From Sideroxyarcus emersonii (GTDB taxonomy: Bacteria > Pseudomonadota > Gammaproteobacteria > Burkholderiales > Gallionellaceae), in the NCBI RefSeq assembly GCF_021654335.1, contig NZ_AP023423.1, positions 342,001-406,000 of the forward strand: DNA of 64,000 nt, given 5' to 3'. A model generated the notes under the pieces. The model saw only the letters and a list, made by a program, of their open reading frames with translations, did not search any database and had not been told where the DNA came from. Below, one piece after another: positions 39,145-48,209 of the stretch. The translations under genes were made by a program, and so were the position numbers. Position 1 is the first letter of the stretch. Each line of letters starts with the position of its first letter.

Positions 39145-39618
39145 CTAAATGATGTGGTCGACCAGTTGTCCCACCGCCATGCGCAGCCGGCGCGACAGGC
39201 TGACGGCGATGGCACGGATGACGCGGGCAGCGATGCGCGGGTGTTCTTCCAGCATCTTGTCGAGCGCCTCTTTCGAGAGCGTGAGCAGGATGCTGTCTTC
39301 GGCGGCCCGGCAGGTGGCGGAACGCCGTTCGCCGTCCAGCACCGCCATTTCGCCGAAGGCGCGGCCGTGCCCCAGCTTGACCATCTCCACCAGTTCTTCG
39401 TTCTGGTTGGCCTTGATCACCGCGATGCTGCCGGAATGCACGATGCACATGAACGAACCGATATCGCCCTCGTTGAAGATGACTTCGTCCTCGGCGATCT
39501 TGTTGACGCCGAAATAATGCGCGGCAGCGCGCAACTCCGCGGGCGACAGGTGGCTGAACAGGTCGCTGTCGAGCAGCATCGAGCTGATCTCTTCGAGCAG
39601 GGCGGAGCGGTCGGACAT
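39145..39618 (-). CDS. Stand-alone cyclic-nucleotide-binding domain protein
   Basis: A 157-residue protein consisting of a single cNMP-binding beta-barrel (about 20-135): IFNEGDIGSFMCIVHSGSIAV and the phosphate-binding-cassette equivalent GRAFGEMAVLDGERRSATCRA, where FGEMA...RSAT matches the PBC. A C-terminal helix follows, but no DNA-binding helix-turn-helix. It is therefore a ligand-sensing module without an output domain of its own. It is divergent from lnt. Effector (cAMP, c-di-GMP or none) cannot be told from sequence. Confidence 0.85.
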   Translation of the reverse strand: MSDRSALLEEISSMLLDSDLFSHLSPAELRAAAHYFGVNKIAEDEVIFNEGDIGSFMCIVHSGSIAVIKANQNEELVEMVKLGHGRAFGEMAVLDGERRSATCRAAEDSILLTLSKEALDKMLEEHPRIAARVIRAIAVSLSRRLRMAVGQLVDHII

Positions 39619-39665
39619 GGTGAAGAATATGGCGGTTACGATGACGTGCGGCGGAAGTTACACCG

Positions 39666-39671
39666 TATAAT
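39666..39671 (+). promoter_or_regulatory. -10 box upstream of lnt
   Basis: TATAAT 29 bases before the GTG at 39701. It overlaps an alternative TTG start at 39671, which argues for the downstream start. Confidence 0.5.
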
Positions 39672-39700
39672 TGAACGAATCAACTTTATCGCCGACTATT

Positions 39701-41215
39701 GTGAAAAGACTCGTCGCTTCACCCCGTGCGCAGGCATTCCTTGCCGGTATCGTTGCCGTATTCGGTTTCGCCCCCTTCGGTTTCTTCCCCCTGCCCATCC
39801 TTGCTCTCGCCGTGCTGTTCCGGCTGTGGAGCCGGGCCGAACGTCCGGCGCAGGCGGCATGGCAGGGGTTCGCCTTCGGCATGGGACTGTTCTGCGTCGG
39901 CATACACTGGATCTATGTGGCGCTGCATATCTATGGCTACATGCACCCCGTCCTCGCTGCCATCGCCACGGCACTGTTCGCTGCCGTGAACGCCACGCTG
40001 CCGGCGCTGGCGGGCTATGCGCAGGCAAGGTTCAAGGTATCGGCGAACGTGCGCTTGCTGTTGCTGATGCCCGCGATCTGGACGCTTGCCGAATGGCTGC
40101 GCGGCCTGTTGTTCACCGGCTTTCCGTGGCTGGTGACGGGCTACTCGCAAGCGCCGGACAGCCCGCTGGCCGGCTATGCCCCGCTGCTCGGCGTGTACGG
40201 CGTATCGCTGGTCGCGGCGGTGAGCGCGGGAGCCCTGTTGCTGCTGTGGAACGCGCGCTGGAGCCGGCCCGGCAAGGCCGCCCTGGCGATCCTCGCCGCG
40301 TTGTGGCTGGGCGGCGCAACCCTGCGCAGCATCGGCTGGACGCAGGCGGAGGGCGAGCCGATCAAGGTCAGCCTGCTGCAAGGCAACATCGCGCAGGACA
40401 CCAAATTCTCGGAAGAGGCGCTGGTCGGCACGCTGGAGACCTATCGTCGCCTGGCACAGGCCAGCGACGGGCGGCTGATCGTGATGCCGGAGACGGCATT
40501 GCCGCTGCTGCGCGACAACGTGCCGGAAAGTTACCAGACCCTGCTGCGCGAGCATGCGCGCCAGAACGGCGGCGATATCCTCATCGGCGTGTTCGAGAAG
40601 GAAAGCGGAGGCTATTACAACAGCGTGTACTCCCTCGGCAGCTCGCCCAGCCAGCACTACCGCAAGGACCACCTCGTCCCCTTTGGCGAATTCATCCCGC
40701 TGCGCAGTGTGCTCGGCTGGCTCATCAACGACGTGCTGGACATCCCCATGGGCGACCTCGCCAGCGGCGGCGCGCACCAGGCGCCGCTCAACGTCGCCGG
40801 GCAGAAAGTGGCGGTGGATATCTGCTACGAGGATGCCTTCGGCGAAGAGATCGTCCGCGCCCTGCCCGCGGCGACGCTGCTGGTGAACGTCACCAACGAT
40901 GCCTGGTACGGCGATTCGCATGCCGCGATGCAGCATGCCCAGCTGTCGCAAATGCGCGCACTGGAAACCGGACGCATGATGCTGCGCGCCACCAATACCG
41001 GGGTGACCGCCGTGATCGGCTCGGATGGGCACATTCGGGCCATGCTGCCGCAACATGAGGAAGGGGTGCTGACGGCGCAGGTGCAGGGGTATGCTGGGAG
41101 GACGCCGTATGTGGTTTGGGGGAATGCGGGGATGCTGGTGTTGGTTGTGGCGATGTTGATCGCTGCATGGTGGATGCAGCGCAGAACATCCCCTCTCCCT
41201 TTGGGAGAGGGTTAG
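39701..41215 (+). CDS. lnt: Apolipoprotein N-acyltransferase Lnt
   Basis: Inner-membrane enzyme that adds the third acyl chain to lipoproteins. About 504 residues: six or so N-terminal helices, then a periplasmic nitrilase domain with the catalytic triad Glu in IVMPETALPLL, Lys in HYRKDHLVPFGEF and Cys in VDICYEDAFGEE, and a final helix (MLVLVVAMLIAAWWM). I favour the GTG at 39701 because a TATAAT box covers the earlier TTG at 39671. The last codons (SPLPLGEG) are formed by the hairpin CCCTCTCCC/GGGAGAGGG (41191-41211), part of a dispersed repeat next to E2. Confidence 0.93.
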   Translation: MKRLVASPRAQAFLAGIVAVFGFAPFGFFPLPILALAVLFRLWSRAERPAQAAWQGFAFGMGLFCVGIHWIYVALHIYGYMHPVLAAIATALFAAVNATLPALAGYAQARFKVSANVRLLLLMPAIWTLAEWLRGLLFTGFPWLVTGYSQAPDSPLAGYAPLLGVYGVSLVAAVSAGALLLLWNARWSRPGKAALAILAALWLGGATLRSIGWTQAEGEPIKVSLLQGNIAQDTKFSEEALVGTLETYRRLAQASDGRLIVMPETALPLLRDNVPESYQTLLREHARQNGGDILIGVFEKESGGYYNSVYSLGSSPSQHYRKDHLVPFGEFIPLRSVLGWLINDVLDIPMGDLASGGAHQAPLNVAGQKVAVDICYEDAFGEEIVRALPAATLLVNVTNDAWYGDSHAAMQHAQLSQMRALETGRMMLRATNTGVTAVIGSDGHIRAMLPQHEEGVLTAQVQGYAGRTPYVVWGNAGMLVLVVAMLIAAWWMQRRTSPLPLGEG

Positions 41216-41250
41216 GGTGAGGGAGAGCTTGTTGCATACCCGCTTATCTC

Positions 41251-41540
41251 TAAACCAAAACCGTCGGGGGTAGCCCGACAGCTAGTTACTTTTCTTGTCT
41301 TGCCAAGAAAAGTAACCAAAAGAAGTCGCCCCCGGTTTGCCGCCCCTGCGGGGTTCCCTCGATATTTCGCCAACAAGCGGGGCTGCGCAACTCGCCCTGG
41401 CGGGGCACACAAACCGTGCCCCACTGCGGAGCTCGGACAGTGCTCGCCTAAACCTCCGCTTGTTGGTGAAATATCGAGGCGGCGCACAGGGGAAGAAAAG
41501 TCAAAACCTAATCCATCCCGTGGGCACTTTGTGCCCACCT
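41251..41540 (+). repeat. Arm C of E2
   Basis: Same hairpin order as arm A but with a different large stem: TCGATATTTC-GCCAACAAGCGG (about 41354-41375) pairs with CCGCTTGTTGGTGAAATATCGA (about 41458-41479) over 22 bp with one G-U, replacing the CTGGTCAGG/CCTGACCAG stem of the other arms. The ACTTTTCTTG/CAAGAAAAGT hairpin (41287-41312) and GTGGGCAC-TTT-GTGCCCAC (41520-41538) are kept. It is the most divergent of the four arms. Confidence 0.8.
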
Positions 41541-41563
41541 TACTTAACCCGGGGGAACTGACG

Positions 41564-42097
41564 ATGTTGGATATGCAAAGAGCAAAAGACTGGAGTGACC
41601 TATTACTCAAGTGGGTGACAATAATCGCTATTCCCATTGGGGGATGGTGGACGTACCACAATTTTTCAATCACCGACACGGCTGAATGGAATCCCGTAAT
41701 TAACGTATCGGCTAATGCATTGCCGTATGACTCTCATTCGAGTTTGCTGGTAGTGCATGTCAAACCTAAAAATATTGGCAAGGTGCCAATAGTCCTGAAA
41801 GGCAAAAATTCTGGCGGTGATATAGCTATCACACTTAGAACATTGCCGGCTAATCTCAAGCAAGGAAGAATTGACGAAGACAAACTTCCAAAACTGAATG
41901 AATTGAAGAGCGTCGTGAGCGAATTCTCTGGCGAGTATGTTTTGGAACCAGGTGTTGAATATGATGATGTTTGGAGCTTTATAGTGCCGAAGGGAAAAAC
42001 ATACTTTGTCCATGTTGAGCTAGACTGGCCCTATAAAGGAAATAAACCACAGGATGGTTACGAGGTGGATTCCTCTTATATAGTTGAAGTGAAGTAG
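41564..42097 (+). CDS. Unknown membrane-anchored protein, E2 cargo
   Basis: A 177-residue protein not recognised as a known family. One N-terminal transmembrane helix (LLLKWVTIIAIPIGGWWTY, about residues 12-30) is followed by a probable all-beta extracytoplasmic or cytoplasmic domain with alternating hydrophobic strands (SLLVVHVKPKNIGKVPIVLK, then GKTYFVHVELDWPY). GGGGGA stands 7-10 bases before the ATG at 41564, and a second ATG lies three codons later. AT-rich. It is alone between the inverted arms, in the outward direction opposite to that of the E1 cargo. Confidence 0.6.
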   Translation: MLDMQRAKDWSDLLLKWVTIIAIPIGGWWTYHNFSITDTAEWNPVINVSANALPYDSHSSLLVVHVKPKNIGKVPIVLKGKNSGGDIAITLRTLPANLKQGRIDEDKLPKLNELKSVVSEFSGEYVLEPGVEYDDVWSFIVPKGKTYFVHVELDWPYKGNKPQDGYEVDSSYIVEVK

Positions 42098-42100
42098 CCT

Positions 42101-42381
42101 AACAGAGTGGGCACGAAGTGCCCACTCTGAGGTTTTGAATTTCGCTTTCCCCCCCCTGTGCGCCGCCGAGTAGCGCAGGCTGGTCAGGGGTAGTCCGCGA
42201 ATATGTTTGAGCACGTGGCCGCGTAGCGGATCGTGCGAGTTTATGAGGAGGCCTGACCAGTCGAGCAACGGAGGGAACCCCGAAGGGGCGGCGCACCGGG
42301 GGCGACTTCTTTTGGTTACTTTTCTTGGCAAGACAAGAAAAGTGACTAGCTGTCGGGCTACCCCCGACGGTTTTGGTTTTA
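42101..42381 (-). repeat. Arm D of E2 (inverted copy)
   Basis: Reverse complement closely matches arm A (including ACTCGCACGA, CACGTGCTCAAACATATTCG and CTGGTCAGGCCTCCTCATAA). Cargo-proximal hairpin CAGAGTGGGCAC-GAA-GTGCCCACTCTG (42103-42129). The side hairpin reads CCCC-TTC-GGGG, against CTGC-TTC-GCAG in arm A. The terminal GTCGGG-type hairpin is at 42352-42368. The following 160 bp up to the GIY-YIG gene hold nothing I can name. Confidence 0.85.
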
Positions 42382-42545
42382 AGATGAGTGAAAATACAAC
42401 GTGCCCTCCCTCACCCTGGCCCTGATGGAACTACTAGCCATTCGACTAGGCTGCCAAACGACGTCAGCCAAGTCGCTGGTTATCTCCCATGAGGCGAGGG
42501 GACGAGAGGCACTCAGCACGAACGGCCATCAGGTAATCCACAAAA

Positions 42546-42803
42546 ATGAAAGCACCGAACAACAACGCCTGGACCTGCTACCTCCTCCAATGCGCCGACC
42601 AGACCCTCTACTGCGGCATCACCAACGACCTCACCAAACGCCTGGCCGCGCATAACGCCGGCGAAGGCGCCAAATACACGCGCGGACGTACGCCGGTAGC
42701 TTTGGTTTACCAGGAACCTTGCGCCGACAAGTCCTCCGCATTAAAGCGCGAGCGGGAGATCAAGGCCTTGCCGCGTGCGGACAAACTTGCGCTGTTTCGT
42801 TGA
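42546..42803 (+). CDS. GIY-YIG nuclease family protein (YhbQ-like)
   Basis: An 85-residue single-domain protein with the GIY-YIG fold: CYLLQCADQTLYCGITNDL where YLL and YCG stand for the GIY and YIG triads, then RLAAHNAGEGAKYTRGR with the conserved Arg and the catalytic-region Glu in QEPCADKSSALKREREIK. Small proteins of this type are common and mostly uncharacterised; YhbQ-like members may act on DNA or RNA. The start ATG at 42546 gives the usual N-terminus. It lies next to E2 but outside its arms. Confidence 0.88.
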   Translation: MKAPNNNAWTCYLLQCADQTLYCGITNDLTKRLAAHNAGEGAKYTRGRTPVALVYQEPCADKSSALKREREIKALPRADKLALFR

Positions 42804-43053
42804 TGCCCGGTTTTTATCTTGGATGGAAATGGACGCTGCGAGCCGGCTGGGTTGCCAGCCTGTGGCGCAAATGCCGCACCATGTCGTTTTTCTTCAACTG
42901 GGCGGTCAGTTCTGCAAAAATCAGATACCCATTGCAACCGACAGGATGGGAGTAGACTGGCAAGAGGGGTGGTTGCGGGCAGTTTTCTTTTCCGTCGGAA
43001 AAGGACGAACGGTTCGGCGCTTCCCCGGTTATTTCAGACAATGAGGAGTTCAC

Positions 43054-43596
43054 ATGAAAAAATTCTTGGTGGTTTCTGTCGCTCTGGCGGGCGCATTGTT
43101 GGCGGCAGCATCGGCGCACGCAGAGGTTCGGCATGTGGCGGATACGAACGAAGTCGCGGGTACGGTCGATGTGAACAATTCCACGATCGGAGCATCGCTT
43201 GGGCACTGGTTTAGCGATGACATCGGCGCATCGGTCGGCTTGAGCAACGGCAACAGCTTCACCACAATCGAAGTTCGCGGCACTTATCTGATCGACAAGC
43301 CGTTCGACATCGCCCATTCTCCTGCGCTTCCTTACGTTGGCGCCGGCTTTATCTCCATCAGTGGCCCGACCTATTCCCTTGGTGGTGCGAGCTCGCAAAG
43401 CAAGGGCTCCGGTCTGGAAATCTTCGGCGGTGTGCAGTGGCAGACACCGTGGGTGAAGAACCTGCTGTTCCGTGCTGAAGCACGGCTTTCCACGGCCAAG
43501 GTGGACACCACGGTTAATGCTGGCGCGGTCGCATATCGATACGATGCGGGCTACAACAACGTGAGCGCACTGGCTTCTGCGGTCTATCAGTTCTAA
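43054..43596 (+). CDS. Small outer-membrane beta-barrel protein
   Basis: A 180-residue protein with a signal peptide (FLVVSVALAGALLAAASAHA) and an alternating beta-strand pattern (TIGASLGHWFSDDIGASVGL, LFRAEARLS) that ends in Tyr-Gln-Phe, the C-terminal aromatic signal for BAM insertion. It resembles small OmpW/OmpX-like or porin-family barrels of 8 strands. The substrate is unknown. TGAGGAG lies 8 bases before the ATG. It is preceded by 250 bp without a gene and followed by a hairpin and a terminator. Confidence 0.8.
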   Translation: MKKFLVVSVALAGALLAAASAHAEVRHVADTNEVAGTVDVNNSTIGASLGHWFSDDIGASVGLSNGNSFTTIEVRGTYLIDKPFDIAHSPALPYVGAGFISISGPTYSLGGASSQSKGSGLEIFGGVQWQTPWVKNLLFRAEARLSTAKVDTTVNAGAVAYRYDAGYNNVSALASAVYQF

Positions 43597-43658
43597 ACAG
43601 GCAACGGCAGGCGGTTCCGCGTAAACGCGGAGACGCCTGTTTATTGCGGTGGTTGAAG

Positions 43659-43680
43659 GCCGGGGCGATCCCGGCTTTTT
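43659..43680 (+). terminator. Terminator before glyQ
   Basis: GCCGGG / CCCGGC stem with a 5-base loop followed by TTTTT (43676-43680). A larger imperfect hairpin (AACAGGC/GCCTGTT with CCGCG/CGCGG inside, about 43597-43641) precedes it. Confidence 0.8.
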
Positions 43681-43682
43681 CC

Positions 43683-43692
43683 GGGGGGGGGG
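43683..43692 (+). repeat. G10 homopolymer tract
   Basis: Ten consecutive G in the non-coding gap about 160 bp upstream of the glyQ start. Such tracts can change length by slippage. Confidence 0.9.
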
Positions 43693-43851
43693 CTGGCGCT
43701 GCTGCGCCGTATCACCTGCTTGCCGAGGCCAACGTCGCTTGATCGGGACGAATTGCGTTCCCGGTTCCCGCCGCTGGGATATTGTGGCGTGACGTAACAG
43801 GCGGGAACCCGTAAAATGCGGCCTTTCGCAAATACGGGTGGTTTTGAGCAT

Positions 43852-44811
43852 ATGCAAACCTTTGGTTCCGACGTCACGCGCTCCGCGCATGAGTCTTCAC
43901 CGAAAGCCGGCCAGGGGCCGACTTTTCAGCAAGTCATCCTGACGTTGCAGCAGTTTTGGGACAAGCAGGGCTGCGCACTGCTGCAACCCTACGACATCGA
44001 GGTCGGCGCGGGTACCTTCCACACCGCTACCTTCCTGCGTGCGATCGGCCCCGAGCCCTGGCGCGCGGCTTACGTGCAACCTTCGCGCCGTCCGAAAGAC
44101 GGGCGCTACGGCGAGAACCCCAACCGCCTGCAGCACTACTACCAGTACCAGGTGGTGCTGAAACCCTCTCCCGACAACATCCAGGAACTTTATCTCGACA
44201 GTCTGCGCGCGCTGGGCATCGACACCGGCGAGCACGACATCCGCTTCGTCGAGGACGATTGGGAATCGCCGACGCTGGGCGCCTGGGGGCTGGGCTGGGA
44301 AGTCTGGCTGGACGGCATGGAGGTGACGCAGTTCACCTATTTCCAGGAAGTCGGTTCTCTCACCTGCAAACCGGTGCTGGGCGAGATCACTTACGGGCTG
44401 GAGCGTCTGGCCATGTACCTGCAGGGCGTGGAGAACGTGTTCGACCTGGTGTGGGCGAAGAACGGCGACACCGTCATCACCTACGGCGACGTGTATCACC
44501 AGAACGAAGTCGAGCAGTCGAAGTACAACTTCGAGCATTCCAACGTCGAGATGCTGTTCCGTCATTTCAACGAATATGAATCCGAGGCCAAACGCCTGAT
44601 GGAGGCGGGGCTGCCGCTGCCGGGATTCGAGATGGTGATGAAGTGCTCGCATACCTTCAACCTGCTGGATGCGCGCGGTGCGATCTCGGTGACCGAACGC
44701 GCGGCCTACATCGGCAAAGTGCGCGCCCTGGCGCGGCAAGTGGCCCAGGCATATTACGATTCGCGCGAAGCATTGGGTTTCCCGATGGCCAGGATCGGGG
44801 GTAAGAAATGA
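43852..44811 (+). CDS. glyQ: Glycine--tRNA ligase alpha subunit
   Basis: Catalytic alpha chain of the alpha2-beta2 class II glycyl-tRNA synthetase. The core starts [20 protein letters not shown] and includes [20 protein letters not shown] (motif 2 region) and [16 protein letters not shown]. The first in-frame ATG at 43816 overlaps a TAAAAT-like -10 box, so I take the next, at 43852, giving 319 residues with a ~20-residue N-terminal extension. It overlaps glyS by 4 bp (ATGA). Confidence 0.95.
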   Translation: MQTFGSDVTRSAHESSPKAGQGPTFQQVILTLQQFWDKQGCALLQPYDIEVGAGTFHTATFLRAIGPEPWRAAYVQPSRRPKDGRYGENPNRLQHYYQYQVVLKPSPDNIQELYLDSLRALGIDTGEHDIRFVEDDWESPTLGAWGLGWEVWLDGMEVTQFTYFQEVGSLTCKPVLGEITYGLERLAMYLQGVENVFDLVWAKNGDTVITYGDVYHQNEVEQSKYNFEHSNVEMLFRHFNEYESEAKRLMEAGLPLPGFEMVMKCSHTFNLLDARGAISVTERAAYIGKVRALARQVAQAYYDSREALGFPMARIGGKK

Positions 44812-46958
44812 AAGCGACGTTGCTGATCGAACTGCTCACGGAAGAGCTGCCGCCGAAGGTTCTGGAGAAACTCTCCACCACGTTTGCCAATGAAGTGTTC
44901 GCCAGCCTGAAAGAACAGGCATTGCTGGGCGAGGCGAGCGTGTGCACGCCATATTGCACGCCGCGCCGCCTGGCCGTGAGCATCACCGCGGTCGAGGCGC
45001 AGCAGCCGGACCGCGTGATCGAACGCAAGGGGCCGGCCGTCGCGGCCGGACTGGATGCCGACGGCAAACCGACCAAGGCGCTGGAAGGTTTCATGCGCTC
45101 GGCCGGCGTCACGCTGGCGCAGTTGCAGCGCGTGGTCGACGGCAAGTCCGAATACTTCGTGGCGCGCGTCGAGCAGAAAGGCAAAGCTCTGGACGAATAC
45201 CTGCAGGACATCGTGACGCAGGCGCTGAAGAAACTGCCGGTGCCGAAGCTGATGCGCTGGGGCGATTCCGAACACCAGTTCGTGCGCCCGGTGCACGGGC
45301 TGACTATCCTGCACGGCAATCGCGTGGTGTCGGTGGAAGTGCTGGGGCTGACCAGCGGCAACGTCACCAGCGGGCACCGTTTCCTGTGCAGCGAGCGCGT
45401 CAGCATCGAGCATGCCGACGATTACGAAGCGACGCTGGCGCGCGACGGGCGCGTGATCGTCAGTTTCGCGCACCGGCGCGAGAGCATCGTGGCGCGCCTG
45501 GACACACTGGCCGAGCAGAACGGTGCGATCTGGGTGGGGCACGCCAATTTCGACCTGGAGAAACTGCTCTCCATGTCCAACGACGAACGCAGCGTGTTGA
45601 GCACCCTGCTGGATGAGGTGACGGGGCTGGTCGAATGGCCGGAGGTGTATGTCGGCGAGTTCGAGAAGGAATTCCTCGACGTGCCGCAGGAATGCCTGAT
45701 CCTCACCATGCAGCAGAACCAGAAATATTTCCCGCTGCTGGATGCGACCAGCGGCAAGCTGCTGAACAAGTTCCTCATCGTCTCCAACATGCAGGTGGCC
45801 GATCCGAAACACATCATCGGCGGCAACCAGCGCGTGGTGCGTCCGCGCCTCGCCGATGCGCGCTTCTTCTTCAACCAGGATCGCAAGCAGAAGCTGGAAT
45901 CGCGCGTCGAGAAACTCGGCAATGTGGTGTACCACAACAAGCTGGGCAGCCAGTTGCAGCGTGTCGAACGCATCACCACGCTGGCAGGAACCATCGCGCG
46001 GCTGCTGGACGCCGACAAGGCCAATGCGGAGCTGGTGGCGCGCCTGTGCAAGGCCGACCTGCTCACCGACATGGTGGGCGAGTTCCCCGAGCTGCAGGGC
46101 ATCATCGGCCGTTACTACGCCTTCCATGACGGCGAGGACCTGGAGGTGGCGAACGCCATCGAGGCGCATTACCACCCGCGTTTCGCCGGCGATTCCATCC
46201 CGGTGGGCGCAGTCGCGAGTTCGGTGGCGCTGGCCGACAAGCTGGAGACGGTGGTCGGCATCTATGGCGTCGGGCAGGTGCCGACCGGCGACAAGGACCC
46301 CTTCGGTTTGCGCCGCCAGGCCCTGGGCATCCTGCGCATCCTGGTCGAAACGCCGCTCGACCTGCCGCTGCCTGCGCTGCTGAAGGCGACGGCAGAGAAC
46401 TTCCCGGCCGGCATGCTGAGCGCATCGGTGGCGGCGGACGTGGAAGGTTTCATGATGGATCGCCTGCGCGGCTATCTGCGCGATCGCAGTTTCGACCCGT
46501 CGCATATCGAAGCCGTGCTGGCGGTGCTGAACGGCCGTTTGCACGAAGTGCTGCCGCGCCTGCAGGGCGTGCGCGCCTTTGCCGCGATGGCGGTGGCGAA
46601 GGATCTGGCGGCCGCCAATAAGCGCGTGCAGAACATCATGCGCAAGAACCATGAAGAGCTGGGCACGGCGATGGCGAGTGCGGCATTCGATGCCAAGCTG
46701 ATGACGGACGAGGCCGAGCGCAACCTGCATCAGGCCATGGTGGACATCACCCCGTTCGCGCAGGGCTACTTCAGCCGCGGCGAATATGGCCAGAACCTGA
46801 AGGCGCTGGTCACGCTGAAACCGTTCATCGACGATTTCTTCGATCAGGTGATGGTGATGGCGGAGGACAGGAAGCTGCGCATCAACCGTGCGCTGCTGCT
46901 CAGGCAGCTTGGCGGCCTGATGAATCAGGTTGCGGATATTTCCAGGCTGGCGGCTTAA
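44808..46958 (+). CDS. glyS: Glycine--tRNA ligase beta subunit
   Basis: tRNA-binding beta chain of the bacterial glycyl-tRNA synthetase. The 716 residues are normal. Typical segments are [19 protein letters not shown] at the start, [47 protein letters not shown] and [28 protein letters not shown] (partly quoted), ending with an anticodon-binding domain. Translationally coupled to glyQ and 17 bp before gmhB. Confidence 0.96.
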   Translation: MKATLLIELLTEELPPKVLEKLSTTFANEVFASLKEQALLGEASVCTPYCTPRRLAVSITAVEAQQPDRVIERKGPAVAAGLDADGKPTKALEGFMRSAGVTLAQLQRVVDGKSEYFVARVEQKGKALDEYLQDIVTQALKKLPVPKLMRWGDSEHQFVRPVHGLTILHGNRVVSVEVLGLTSGNVTSGHRFLCSERVSIEHADDYEATLARDGRVIVSFAHRRESIVARLDTLAEQNGAIWVGHANFDLEKLLSMSNDERSVLSTLLDEVTGLVEWPEVYVGEFEKEFLDVPQECLILTMQQNQKYFPLLDATSGKLLNKFLIVSNMQVADPKHIIGGNQRVVRPRLADARFFFNQDRKQKLESRVEKLGNVVYHNKLGSQLQRVERITTLAGTIARLLDADKANAELVARLCKADLLTDMVGEFPELQGIIGRYYAFHDGEDLEVANAIEAHYHPRFAGDSIPVGAVASSVALADKLETVVGIYGVGQVPTGDKDPFGLRRQALGILRILVETPLDLPLPALLKATAENFPAGMLSASVAADVEGFMMDRLRGYLRDRSFDPSHIEAVLAVLNGRLHEVLPRLQGVRAFAAMAVAKDLAAANKRVQNIMRKNHEELGTAMASAAFDAKLMTDEAERNLHQAMVDITPFAQGYFSRGEYGQNLKALVTLKPFIDDFFDQVMVMAEDRKLRINRALLLRQLGGLMNQVADISRLAA

Positions 46959-46974
46959 GGGGTAGAACGGTTAC

Positions 46975-47508
46975 ATGAGCAAGCTCATCATCCTCGATCG
47001 CGACGGCGTCATCAACTTCGATTCCGACCAGTTCATCAAGAGCCCGGAAGAATGGAAGCCCATTCCCGGCAGCCTGGAGGCCATCGCGCGCCTGACCCAG
47101 GCCGATTACCGCGTGGTGGTGGCGACCAACCAGTCCGGTATCGGGCGCGGACTGTTCGACATGCCGACGCTGAATGCGATCCACGACAAGATGCACAAGG
47201 CGTGCGCGCTGCTTGGCGGGCGCATCGATGCGGTGTTCTTCTGTCCGCACACCAACGATGCGAACTGCGGCTGCCGCAAACCCAAGAGCGGGATGCTGGA
47301 GGAGATTGCCATGCGTTACGGCGTCAATCTGAGGGGCGTGCCCGCGGTGGGCGATTCGCTGCGCGACCTGCAGGCGGCGGCCCGGCTGGAAGCGCAGCCG
47401 ATTCTGGTGCTGACCGGCAAGGGCGCCAAGACACAGGCCAAGGGCGAGCTGCCTGAAGGTACCCTGATCTATCCCGATCTGGCATCCGTGGTGGCGACAC
47501 TGGTATGA
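46975..47508 (+). CDS. gmhB: D-glycero-beta-D-manno-heptose 1,7-bisphosphate 7-phosphatase
   Basis: HAD phosphatase of the ADP-heptose pathway for LPS inner core. The 177 residues have LIILDRDGVINFDSDQFI (motif I), VVVATNQSGIGRGLFD (motif II), the zinc-loop pattern CPHTNDANCGCRKPKSGM and VGDSLRDLQAA (motif IV). It overlaps plsC by 4 bp. glyQS-gmhB-plsC is a usual betaproteobacterial string. Confidence 0.95.
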   Translation: MSKLIILDRDGVINFDSDQFIKSPEEWKPIPGSLEAIARLTQADYRVVVATNQSGIGRGLFDMPTLNAIHDKMHKACALLGGRIDAVFFCPHTNDANCGCRKPKSGMLEEIAMRYGVNLRGVPAVGDSLRDLQAAARLEAQPILVLTGKGAKTQAKGELPEGTLIYPDLASVVATLV

Positions 47509-48209
47509 CGCCACTCCGTTCCCTGGTTTTCTTCCTGGTGCAGCTGGTGTGGACGCCGATTTATGCGTCGCTGGTGCTGTTCCTGTTTCCTTTCAAGCCG
47601 CATACCCGCTACCGCATCGCCACCGGCCTGGCCTACAGCACGATGTGGCTGTTGCGCGTGATCTGCGGTATCCGCATGGAAGTACGCGGCGCAGAGAACA
47701 TCCCGCAGCAGCCGTGCATCGTGATGTGCAAGCACCAATCGGCATGGGAGACATTCGCGCTGCAGACCGTGTTCCCGGACCAGGTCTGGGTGCTCAAGCG
47801 CGAGTTGCTGTGGCTGCCGTTCTTCGGCTGGGGCCTGGCGCTGACCAGCCCCATCGCCATCGACCGCAGCAAGGGCAAGCAGGCGATGAGGCAGCTGCTG
47901 GAGCAGGGCAAGGACCGGCTTGAGCACGGTTTCTGTGTGGTGATCTTCCCCGAGGGCACGCGCATGCCCTATGGTGTACGCGGCAAGTACAAGATCGGCG
48001 GCGCCCTGCTGGGCGAAAGCACCGGCGCGCCGGTGGTACCGGTGGCGCACAATGCCGGAAAATTCTGGGGGCGCAATTCGTTCCTGAAACATCCCGGTAC
48101 CATCGTCATGAGTATCGGGCAGCCCATCGATCCCAGGGGCCTCAAGGCGGAAGAGATCAGCCGCCGCGTCGAGGACTGGATCGAAGGCGAGATGGGCAAG
48201 CTCGACTGA
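47505..48209 (+). CDS. plsC: 1-acyl-sn-glycerol-3-phosphate acyltransferase
   Basis: Acylates lysophosphatidic acid to phosphatidic acid. The 234 residues have an N-terminal hydrophobic helix, the acyltransferase box CKHQSAWETFALQ (HX4E in place of the usual HX4D, a variant seen in betaproteobacteria), the glycerol-phosphate motif IFPEGTRMPYGVRGKYK and GAPVVPVAHNAG. It shares one base with the following gene (TGATG). Confidence 0.92.
   Translation: MTPLRSLVFFLVQLVWTPIYASLVLFLFPFKPHTRYRIATGLAYSTMWLLRVICGIRMEVRGAENIPQQPCIVMCKHQSAWETFALQTVFPDQVWVLKRELLWLPFFGWGLALTSPIAIDRSKGKQAMRQLLEQGKDRLEHGFCVVIFPEGTRMPYGVRGKYKIGGALLGESTGAPVVPVAHNAGKFWGRNSFLKHPGTIVMSIGQPIDPRGLKAEEISRRVEDWIEGEMGKLD

Larger units (their letters stand above)
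41251..42381. mobile_element. E2: inverted-arm element with a membrane-protein cargo
   Basis: Second copy of the E1 architecture: two inverted arms homologous to those at 1031-2397 around one unrelated gene (41564-42097). Weak similarity of the two outer flanks extends beyond the arms to AGGGTGAGGG-like sequence at 41213-41226 and its inverse at 42408-42420, so the true ends may lie there. No transposase. It directly follows lnt. The cargo is AT-rich relative to flanking genes. Confidence 0.6.

Noticed and set aside
39671..39700. TTG start for lnt at 39671
   Set aside because: It overlaps the TATAAT box, and the added residues have no visible family similarity; GTG at 39701 fits better, though this is not certain.
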